From positions 12,686,385 to 12,750,384 of the forward strand of contig JAQFVV010000020.1 of NCBI GenBank assembly GCA_028023455.1: DNA of 64,000 bases. The letters are read 5' to 3'. Shown here in pieces: positions 12,640 to 21,340 of the stretch (its first letter is position 1; the number at the start of each line of letters is the position of its first letter). The notes under the pieces were generated by a model. It was not told the DNA's origin. It saw only the letters and a list, made by a program, of their open reading frames with translations, and searched no databases. The stretch is from Epiperipatus broadwayi. Its lineage: Eukaryota; Onychophora; Udeonychophora; Euonychophora; Peripatidae. A program made the translations under genes and the position numbers.

Positions 12640-12800
12640 TAGGTATATAGATACAGATCAGTGATCAAAATACGTGTAAAAAATTGTTATCTGGCCCAAC
12701 TGATGAGTGCTAGTTCAGCCCAAAATGTACATCTTGGGAACATACATCTTTTTCACATATCTTTGATCATATGTTTATAATTACACCCCTCCACAAGGTG
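12640..12800 (+). repeat. Family A element with hammerhead core
   Basis: This copy keeps the family order: a TTGGCTATCTAGGTATA block, the ribozyme core, then ACATCTTTTTCACAT. It diverges strongly at both ends, so the limits are approximate. No target duplication was found. Confidence 0.6.
12695..12738 (+). ncRNA. Hammerhead ribozyme-like motif, type I, family A
   Basis: Read 5' to 3': stem I CCCAA; catalytic box CTGATGA; stem II GTGCT, loop AGTTC, then AGCCC (AGCAC in sister copies); AAAA where GAAA is expected; stem III ATG, loop TA, CAT; cleavage base C at 12733; stem I TTGGG. Stem I pairs 5/5 and stem III pairs 3/3, with the cleavage site in an AUC triplet. Two defects are visible: G12 of the GAAA box is A, and one stem II pair is broken. 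A working hammerhead cuts its own RNA after the NUH triplet, so this copy is probably inactive. The conserved layout still identifies the family. Confidence 0.7.
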
Positions 12801-13392
12801 TTAAAATCTGATAGAAACCAGCCCCTACCTTGCACAAGAGTGGTGTAGGTAAAATTACACTATAGAAATATTATTCATTAAATGGACCTCTAGTCTTATG
12901 AATGACTAGTAAAAATTATTAATATAACTTTCTTCCATTTATTTATTCTCATAAGAAGGCTTATAGAACAATCGTGTTTCTTATCTTAATTGTGAGTTTC
13001 CTTTTTGACTATCTAATATTATTTTTTTCTAGATATAATAGTCATTAATTCCCAAAGGAACTTAGTCATAATTAGATGTGAAATCTACATTCTCGATTTT
13101 TGTTTTATCAAAATAAATGATTTTTTAAAAAATTTGGTTTAATTTATATAATTAATATCCAGAATGCAAATGGAAGCATCATCTTCTTTGCGCAATCTCT
13201 ACTACAAAAATTTCACCTAAGATGAATTGATGTGCTGCTGAATCATAGTTCCTCAGTTTTATATGTTTTCCAGTAATCTAAAAAAACCGTTGAGTCCTCT
13301 TTCACCTTTTGTTGATCATTTCCATCAGACTCACCACTGTTCTATCCACAATTGCAGACATACTTCAATGGTTACAATGGTTGGGTAGTAAA
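12801..13392. other. No recognisable feature
   Basis: AT-rich sequence between the family A fragment and the hAT-type element. No coding signal was seen. Confidence 0.45.
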
Positions 13393-13400
13393 TTATAGAG

Positions 13401-14632
13401 CAGTGGTCTTCAACCTTTTCACACCTGCGGCCCGGCAAAAATAAGGATAAGATTTCGCTGACTGGCAGAAGTTTACAGATAAATTTTCGTAAAGATGTAA
13501 CCTGCTTAGCCTTAGATAAACATAATTGTTATAACTGACCAAAACAGCACACTAGTTATTGTGTATTGTAATGGTGTTGCTTACCTTCACATGCTGAACA
13601 CAGAAAACTGTACAATACCAATCGTTCTCATTAATGTGCTTGTTTATTATTTCATTGTTAAAACATTCAAGAATAAAATGTTATTCACCTGAATGTTGGG
13701 AAATATCATAGCTAATGTAATCACATAGCAATGATTATGATAAATGTATTATCTGTATTTAATATTAAATATACAAGATGGTTATATATATATGGAGGTT
13801 GTCTTTTGCTAGTAGTAAGGGCAAAATAGAAATCGCGTAATTAATCACTGTACAATCAAAAAAAAATTTGCCATATTTTAAATCTGAAAAAATAAAACGA
13901 AACGTGTAAAAGTCTGAAGTTTTGATGGTATTGTAATTTTTTTGTGTGTGTGCTGGTGTGTTGAAAGGATCAAAAAATGTAATTAATAGGAAAAGTTTTT
14001 TTTTAAAAAAAAGATAAAGTAGATATCGCGTAATAGAAATAAAGCCCCCCCCCCAAAAAAAAAAAATCGCAAAGTTATTTTTTGTTTGTTTTTATTTTTA
14101 AAAAAAGGTTAACTGAAATTGGTTTTAAAAATAAAAGTTTTAGTATATTAGCAGTATACAAATAAAAACCAAAAAATATTGCCTTATAGGCCCAAAAAAA
14201 AGTGGGTGTATTTTTAAACAAAAAGAAAAAAGAAAACGAAACTTGAAAAAGTCAAAAGTTTTGATCTTGTTTTAACACATAAACAATGCCGACAAAGTGA
14301 TCGTGATTGGCTATCAAAAGACAACTGGAGTTTGTATAATAAAAAATCTTTTTTTTTTTTTTTTTAATTTTTTTAGAAAAATAATAAATTTACTTCTATC
14401 TCTCCATAAACATCTGTGATAAATACAAAAACAAATTAATTTATGTATGATTGATTAGATTTCATTCTGTTTCTTATTTTTTAACAAGGTAAAAATACGA
14501 TGAAAAAATAAATAAAAACTGTTTATATTAATTAAAAGTTTAAAATCTTATTATTTTGTTATTACTAACTTTCTTGCCAGTCTAGCGCAGCCTGACAGAA
14601 AATTTCTGCGGCCCGATGGTTGAAGACCACTG
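13401..14632. mobile_element. Non-autonomous hAT-type DNA transposon, 1.23 kb
   Basis: The ends are inverted repeats. The left end reads CAGTGGTCTTCAACCTTT and, a little inside, GCGGCCCGG. The right end reads CGGCCCGATGGTTGAAG then ACCACTG, the reverse complement with few mismatches. CAGTGGT(T/C)(C/T)TCAACC is the usual hAT terminus. The flanks are 8-bp direct repeats, TTATAGAG at 13393-13400 and CTATAGAG at 14633-14640 (7/8), the target length expected for hAT. The interior is A/T-rich with long homopolymers and no transposase frame, so it would depend on a transposase supplied elsewhere. Confidence 0.88.
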
Positions 14633-14795
14633 CTATAGAGTATAAAACAATCATATAGATGTTTTTTATTTCTGTATAAAATAACCATGTAGATGTTTAT
14701 ATAGGATATATGAGCGCAGACTTTCACACCACCTACCAGTCTATCTCATATCACTGATACAGTTGAACACATATATGTCGAAAAGATAAATAATC

Positions 14796-14842
14796 ACCAA
14801 TATATGTGTATTTCATGCTAAACCAGCAATCATCAATTGTTC
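14796..14842 (-). ncRNA. Degenerate hammerhead motif, family A (left arm)
   Basis: On the minus strand: TTGATGA in place of CTGATGA; stem II TGCT, loop GGTTT, AGCA; intact GAAA; stem III ATA, CACA loop, TAT; cleavage base A; then TTGG. Loss of the invariant C3 and weak stem I pairing make activity unlikely. Confidence 0.6.
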
Positions 14843-15006
14843 CAGATTATTATCACACATATATGCAATAAGTGGTCAGATATTGGATGGACGGTTGAAG
14901 AGTTGGAGTGTGGAGTGGATTGAAGCCTGTCTATTAAAGTATTAAGATTGGCTATCTTAATATATATCTGAGCACTTATTGCATGTATGTGTGGAGATGA
15001 TAATCT

Positions 15007-15056
15007 GGACCAACTGATATTTTTGCTGGTTTATCATGAAATACAAATATTGGTGA
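15007..15056 (+). ncRNA. Degenerate hammerhead motif, family A (right arm)
   Basis: The plus strand has GACCAA before CTGATAT (CTGATGA decayed), a TGCTGGTTTATCA remnant of stem II, intact GAAA, then TACAAATA and TTGGTG. It is the mirror partner of 14796-14842. Confidence 0.5.
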
Positions 15057-15501
15057 TTATTTATCTTTTCGACTTATATGTGTTCAAGTGTAGTGGTGAG
15101 TGGTGGATGGTGTGAAAGTCTGTGCTCATATATTCTATATATTACATATATTGATATAGGTATATAATAAGACTGTATTTCAGTTACCATGTAGATATTT
15201 ATTATTTCTGCATGCAGACATTTTTGTTTCTGTTATTAAAAACACTAAATTTTTTGATTTTTTAATTTAATTTCCAATGTTTGCACATCTTTATGTATAG
15301 GTAATATGCAGGATTTTAATATATATGCATATTGAAATTATATATATATCTTATAAGTTAAAAAAATACTGCTACAAACACCATCACATACATTAATAGT
15401 TCTTATACAATATAAAAATGCAATATTTTACTATTGATGTTATTAATTTTGTTACATTTTCTATATATATTTGCATTTTATTAAATATGAAATAATAATC
15501 T

Positions 15502-15612
15502 TTTATTTCTCTTATTTTAAATGATAAAAAGAAACAAAATAAAGCAATCACTAACATTGTTTTAAACATCTTAATTGTTAAATATTCAAAATATGTTAAA
15601 TTGCATCATTTT
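15502..15612. repeat. Segment A of a local duplication
   Basis: This ~110-bp block, beginning TTTATTTCTCTTATTTTAAA, is repeated with a few substitutions at 16468-16579. Confidence 0.85.
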
Positions 15613-15714
15613 CATTAAATTCATATAGTTAATGTTAAATCCGCACTTACGACTGTGCCAATATTATATCTGCAAGTCATACTGTGTGGTCAGCCAATAA
15701 CGTTATACAATTCC

Positions 15715-15960
15715 CACGCTGTTCGTTTCCAATGAGTGCTCTCCAACGAATCGGTCTGCAATGAAGCTCTCCAATGAATTGGTCTGCAATGAATGCTCTC
15801 CAACGAATTGGTCTGCAACAAAGCTCTCCAACGAATTGGTCTGCAATCTCTCCGCTGAATTGGTCTGCAACGAATGCTCTCCAACGAATTGGTCTGCCAT
15901 GAAGCTCTCCAAATGAATTGGTCTGCAATGAAGCTCTCCAATGAATGCTCTCAATATCTC
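15715..15960. repeat. Minisatellite with ~27-31 bp unit
   Basis: About eight imperfect units combine AATTGGTCTGCAA with a GCTCTCCAA(C/T)GA spacer of variable length. Because the unit has no stop in the minus strand, open frames of 83-103 codons appear in all three minus-strand phases between 15677 and 15988, reading repeats such as ADQFVGEHSLQTNS. This is a property of the repeat and not evidence for a gene. The array is much less AT-rich than its surroundings. Confidence 0.85.
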
Positions 15961-16362
15961 TGCTGCGGTCTCTTTCAGCTACACCCATGAACTACATTTC
16001 CACTGGGCACTGATTATTAACTGCCAGTACTGATGTGAGATATCTTTACTTAAAGACTGCTTACTCAGTACTGCTTGACTGCTCTCTACTGCTCTCTAAG
16101 TTACACTGCTAGATGTTACCCAGTCTTCTTATCGCTCTCTGACAACTGCAATGATCAATCAATGCACTGACCAATAAGGTAACGTCTCTTATCTAGAAAC
16201 ATTTGTAATTAGCAAATATTTCTAGGAATTGTTGATTGCCATTACGTCAATGCACTAATTAAATTCCTCAGCTATCAGAGCGCAATCTAAAAACAGCCTT
16301 ATGAATAAATTCTAGTTTTTTCTGGAGTGCACAAACATGTCTGCCATTTTACAAAACACTAC

Positions 16363-16682
16363 AGTTAATTTATAGAGTATTGCTTTATAATTTCAATATG
16401 CATGTACATCTTTATTCCATTTAGCAAGGACACTCCCAAAACTCATTGCAAAGCAAGAAAGTGTAACTTTTATTTCTCTTATTTTAAATGATAAAAAGAA
16501 ACAAAATAAAGCAATCACTAACATTGTTTTAAACATCTTAATTGTTAAATGTTCAAAATATGTTAAATTGTATCATTTTAGTTAATTTATGGAGTATTGC
16601 TTTCTAATTTCAATATGCATGTACATCTTTATTCCATTTAGCAAGGACAATCCCAAAACTCATTGCAAAGCAAGAAGGTGTA
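16363..16682. repeat. B-A-B duplication block
   Basis: Segment B (16363-16466, starting AGTTAATTTATAGAGTATTG) is followed by a second copy of segment A (16468-16579) and then a second copy of B (16580-16682). The copies differ by only a few bases, so the rearrangement is fairly recent. Confidence 0.85.
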
Positions 16683-17354
16683 TAAAAAGCAAGCTATTAT
16701 AATGATTTTCTATGGGAAATTTAGCTCATTCATGCAGATAAAAATTGTCATAATTTTTTTTAAAAAAGCATAATGTGCATAATATACATGTAACTCTGAA
16801 ATTTATTTATCAAGCACATAGTACATATATAATTAAGTAGGAAGGATTTTCATCTTTTCACATATGTGCTATACTAATTTATATAATCTTGACAATGTTG
16901 TGTAAATCAGGATTTAGATTAAAGATAAGATGGTTGCTTTTACCTTTATAAAGCCTCTATATTATATTTGGGTTTGAGAGTTTCCTGTACTCAACACAAC
17001 ATCATTGAGCTTACATCAATTAGTACAATGCATATGTGAAAAGGTGAAAATTCTTTCTATTTAGTTAAATATATGCATGTGTAAACTGTGGCATATGTGT
17101 ACTATGCATAACTAAAATATCTATATAGGTGGGATAATGCAATTTAAATCTATATAAAAAGAAAAAAGTTTAAAATGTTTTTTTAGTAAAATCCAACCAC
17201 TCAGCATTCAGCATCATCCAGTTTTTTGATTCATCAGTTGCTATTCTAACGGTCTATCATTGTCTTTTAAATCTTTTGATGATCATGTTTTTTGGAAGAG
17301 GACACCAAATATTGATTGAGGATGATCTCCAAAGAAAAATATTGACATTTAATA

Positions 17355-17695
17355 TTTGTCTGAAGATTTGTAATGATGGTGTATTATAAAATGTGATATG
17401 TTGGATTATTTCCATCATTTATGAGTGAATGTTGAATGTATAGAAAATTTTAAACTTTATTTAAACTCTCCAAATACAAACAACTGTTAGTAATAACACA
17501 CAAATAGACAATATTGATTAGTTGTTAGTAATAACACACAAATAGACAATACAGATTAGCACTAACCTGTATTGTCTATTTGTGTATTATTATTAAAAGT
17601 TGTTTGTATTTGGAAAGTTTAAATAAAGTTTAAAATTTTCTATACATTCAACATTCACTCATAAATGATGGAAATAGTCCAACATATCACATCTT
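17355..17695. mobile_element. Palindromic family B element with 14-bp target duplication
   Basis: Arms from 17386 and to about 17695 are reverse complements over ~130 bp (ATGTTGGATTATTTCCATCA on the left; TGATGGAAATAGTCCAACAT on the right). The outer end TCTGAAGATTTGTAATGATG matches the end of the copy at 19944. Perfect direct repeats ATTGACATTTAATA lie at 17341-17354 and 17696-17709. The left arm also holds an internal ~38-bp tandem duplication containing AATAACACACAAATAGACAA. The tRNA-like core seen in other family B copies is missing here. Confidence 0.82.
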
Positions 17696-17709
17696 ATTGA
17701 CATTTAATA

Positions 17710-19089
17710 GTTAATGTGATTCTTAGATTTTCTCTTAATACAACATATTATAACATCTCACTTGTTAATTTAAGGCATTTTTAGATTGGATGGAACAGGA
17801 AGTTGGGTTCACAATCTTCCACTTATTAATTTTTTTTGTGAGGTGTCTTTATCCAAAGTGTCAACAAAGTCCTGCATTCGTTGTTGAAATTGATGGTTGC
17901 AAGGATTCTTTGATACATAAGTTGCTGCTAAGATCAATATTATTATTTAAAAAACATTACTTTACTATGCAAACTTACAAAAAAATGGACTGAAAAAGAG
18001 AGATGAAGCTCACCATTGACAAAATTGTTAACTATTGCACTGAAAAAAAGTCCATATTGAAGTTTCATTTTTTTCAAATTCATAGACTTATATTATTTAT
18101 GCAAAATTGTTTAAAATTAAAAAAGCACAGTGTAAGAGTTGCCAAATTATAGATCTGTACCTTATAAAACTGTAATTGCACAAGTAATTTTAAAAAATAA
18201 AAATTCTAACATTAAATAAAAGGATCTAATGCATTCTATGTTAGCATATTGTAATCAATATTTAAGGCTTTATTTTACCACATGTACTATGTATATCTCA
18301 ATAGACTGCATTTTATATATAAACATAATAGATTTGGCTTTTTTGATAGGAAATGTCACATTTTATTAAGTGCAATCTTATTTTCTTTCAAATGATTTCA
18401 GAAATTTTTTGAATATTTCTGAAGGCAGAGATAAAAACTATTTAAATAAATATTAAAGGTATGAATCTTTTTCAATTAATTTGTATTGTACTTTCATTGT
18501 ACAAAATTTATTATTAACTGCATGGAATTATACTCATATTTTTTTAAACACAAATACATAAATGCTAATTGTTTTGATTTTAATGATATTAATCTTCATA
18601 AAGATTTTAATCCAAAATATGACCAAAATTGTTTTTTAGGTTTATGCTGAATGAAATTTTTATTTTTTTTTAATTTTTATACTTTTATACATTAGAGGTA
18701 CCATCTGGTAATATGAAACAAATTACAAGATGTTTTAAAATCAAGCAAATACATTGTATTATTTTTAATTAAGATTTAGTAATTTTCAATCATATAAAGT
18801 TCATTATTATTTTCTTAATCCATGAAATCATTTTTTTAAAAATAACAATTATAATAACTGAATTACAATTCATGGTTGTTTGTTTCATTGTCATGCTGGT
18901 TAAAATTTGGGCTGTATCTTTATTTACAAGATAGCAGTACTAAAAAAACATAATATTTGTTTGAATGGTTTGGCATTTTATATTTGAATTTTTAGTTAAT
19001 TATATGCACCAAATCTATTTTTTATATATTTATGTTTGGAAGATTTTAAAATTAAAATGAGTAATGTATTAGTTTTTCTTTGTATATAT
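17710..19089. other. AT-rich sequence, no gene recognised
   Basis: The 67-codon frame at 17790-17993 has no recognisable domain. A block around 18890-18960 (CTGTATCTTTATTTACAAG then CATAATATTTGT) is repeated imperfectly around 19380-19450, so part of this stretch is itself duplicated sequence. Confidence 0.45.
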
Positions 19090-19200
19090 ACTATTTTCAT
19101 CATCTAATATTAAATATTGAATGCATTTAGAAAAATTTAACTTTATTTAAGTTTTTCTAAACACATTAAACACTTAATATTCAATGATGGAAATAGTTCA
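19090..19200. repeat. Short family B hairpin
   Basis: The two halves CTATTTTCATCATCTAATATT and AATATTCAATGATGGAAATAG are near-complementary and enclose AAATTTAACTTTATTTAAG. These are the outer-arm sequences of family B with the centre deleted. Confidence 0.7.
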
Positions 19201-19943
19201 AGTAATAAATAGAACTAAAGAACATCATCATAACTTTCAGAAAAATACTAAATATTTATCTATGAGTAATTTAAGATCATTGTTAATTTAAATTTCATGA
19301 TCTTTGTTGGAATAAGTTTGTATTTCAATATACTTAACAGCAATGCAGCATACAGTCAAGACATTACCTCATACCTATGCTGTTTGAAATTTATATGTTT
19401 TATCTTTATTCACAAGGTAGTGTTGCTGAAAAACCATAATATTTGTGGAAGTGAATCAAAATTATATATAGATGGAAAGTACACTTAATATATGTATATT
19501 GGCAATAGAAGAAATGGTTAACTGAAAGGAGACTTTTTTACTCCAATTCCTGTTGTTGTAACAGTTAATACTATGTCATTATTCATATAGTGTACAGATA
19601 TGGATGGGCTTCTCACCATCACATATTAGCCAGTGTGGTAAGTTTTTTGGCTTGTCACCTCTGAATTTAAGATCACGAAGCACCATGGTCTTTCTTCTCA
19701 GATGCCTGATAGCTCTTAACTAAAATCAGTTGAGCTTTCTTGAAGGCAGAATGAATGTTTTATGTAAATGAATTTTTTAAAAATATTTGCAATCATAACA
19801 GACAAAAATAAATCATGGCCATTATTTCCAGCAGCCCTAAAGTCATCATCCAAGATAGCAGTCGATGACCAAAGGCTGAGGGTGCTAAGAATATCCTGGC
19901 TGTGAAATGAGGTTGCATTTTATAATAAACATTTTATTTAGAT

Positions 19944-20485
19944 GTTTTCCTGAAGGTTTGTGATGATGGTGTTCTAATTGAATTTTTATATAGGATGATT
20001 TCCATCATCTAATGTGTATATTGAATGTCTTTAAAAAAATTTAACTTTATTTAAATATTCCAAATACATTCAACTGTTAATAATATCACATCAAACAGGT
20101 TAGTATATGCACAACATTTCTAGAGATATTCTCCACTCTTCTTCAGGTGTAGCTGGCCTGACCAGTGACAATACTAGCATGGGATTCAAACCTTGATCAT
20201 TAGATTCTGGATGGCTCAGTCTGTTAGAGAATTACCTTGAAATTCAATTTTCAAGAATCTAAAAATCAAGAATTGAATCCCATGCTAGTACTGTCACTAA
20301 TCAGGCCAAAAACAACTTAAGAAAAGAGGAGAATAATATCTATCGAAACATGCATATACTAACCTGTTTGATGTGATATATTACTAACAGTTGAATGTAT
20401 TTGGATTATTTAAATAAAGTTAAATTTTTCTAAAGACATTCAATATACATATTAGATGATGGAAATAGTCCAATACAAAAATACA
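19944..20485. mobile_element. Palindromic family B element with tRNA-like core, inserted in RTE copy 2
   Basis: The arms are reverse complements for about 230 bp each side of 20220, with outer motifs GGATGATTTCCATCATCTAA and the matching TTAGATGATGGAAATAGTCC. Perfect 13-bp direct repeats ATTTTATTTAGAT lie at 19931-19943 and 20486-20498. Removing the insert and one repeat rejoins the RTE endonuclease region. The centre (20209-20285) is tRNA-like, and its mirror image lies in the left arm. The target duplication argues for retrotransposition. Confidence 0.88.
20209..20285 (+). other. tRNA-like core of family B element
   Basis: GGATGGCTCAGTCTGTTAGAG resembles the A box and D arm of a tRNA. About 50 bases on, AAGAATTGAATCCC resembles the T arm and B box. 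Between them is a stretch of AATTC/GAATC blocks longer than a normal anticodon arm. The copy at 30033-30116 preserves both boxes better. This is a tRNA-derived Pol III promoter, not a functional tRNA. Confidence 0.6.
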
Positions 20486-20494
20486 ATTTTATTT

Positions 20495-21340
20495 AGATAC
20501 TTACAACTGCAAATCACTTTTAAGTGAAGAAAGATTGCAAGAATTGGAAGAAGAAATGTCTTATATTAAGTGTGATATTATTGGACTTTGAAGTTAGAAG
20601 AAAAGTTGATAAGATATTTGATTTAAAAAGTCAGCATGTACTATACTATAAATGCACAAACATTGGAAGTACAAGTGTGGAAGAACAACAATGTGGAGAT
20701 TGATAGTGTATCAGACAGAATGGCAAGATTAGTTATTGAATTTAATAGCAGATATCAAATGCAGATAATTCAGGTTTATGCCCCAACAAGTTTTCCTTAT
20801 GATGACAAGATAGAGAATTTTTATATGGATGTATAAAAGGCTTTCGATCAGACAAAACAACACTTTTAAACTGACATGGAAAACTTTAATGCTAGAGTTG
20901 ATAGCCAATTAAAAGATGAAAGTGTTGTAGGTAAATTTGGTTATGGTAATAGAAGTGAAAGAAGACATAGACTTTTGGAGTTTACAAAAAAAAAAAAAGC
21001 TTTAGATTATGAATTCCTTTTTTTAAAAAAAAAAGTTAAATAGAAATGAACACGGAAACATCCAAATGAAAGTACAGCAGAATTGGATTATATTTTGACT
21101 ACCAAAAAATATGTAATTCAAAATTTTAATGCTCTTAATAAATTCACCACAGGAAGTGATCATCGATTAGTAAGATGTAAAATACATGTTGCTGCAAAAC
21201 TAGAGAGACAAAAATTATTAAGAAAAACAATATTTACAGTTGATATTCCTAATCTTCAGAAATATTCTAATGAATTTATATTAGGATTTGCAAATTATTT
21301 TCTAGTCTTAACAGATTTTAACATGATTCAGATTTGAACA
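20495..21340 (+). pseudogene. RTE copy 2, apurinic/apyrimidinic-type endonuclease region
   Basis: Frames broken by stops read TYNCKSLLSEERLQELEEEM near 20500 (the equivalent of TWNVRTL), then a segment with SVSDRMARLVIE and QVYAPTS (20636-20836). Next come KAFDQTK..FK and a mutated ME(D/N)FNARVDS catalytic-loop region, then ELDYILTTK and GSDHRLVRCKI at 21083-21190. The SDHRL motif is the signature end of the EEP-fold endonuclease that nicks the target in RTE elements. The conserved aspartate-histidine pair is present, but stops and a poly-A frameshift near 20990 inactivate it. Confidence 0.88.

Larger units (their letters stand above)
14701..15185. mobile_element. Palindromic family A element with 17-bp target duplication
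   Basis: Two arms of about 200 bp face each other. The left begins near ATGAGCGCAGACTTTCACACC and the right ends with GGTGTGAAAGTCTGTGCTCAT at 15110-15130. Both arms carry the family A hammerhead region (14796-14842 on the minus strand, 15007-15056 on the plus strand). Direct repeats ACCATGTAGATGTTTAT (14684-14700) and ACCATGTAGATATTTAT (15186-15202) match 16/17 and flank the unit. A duplication this long points to target-primed reverse transcription rather than cut-and-paste transposition. There is no coding frame. Confidence 0.8.

Noticed and set aside
15677-15988. 103-codon frame as a gene for a repeat protein
   Set aside because: All three minus-strand frames are open over the same minisatellite and there is no start context, splice signal or non-repeat part.
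17225-17255. Possible further hammerhead (TTCATCAGTTGC, minus strand CTGATGA)
   Set aside because: No stem II followed by GAAA and no stem I partner within the expected distance.
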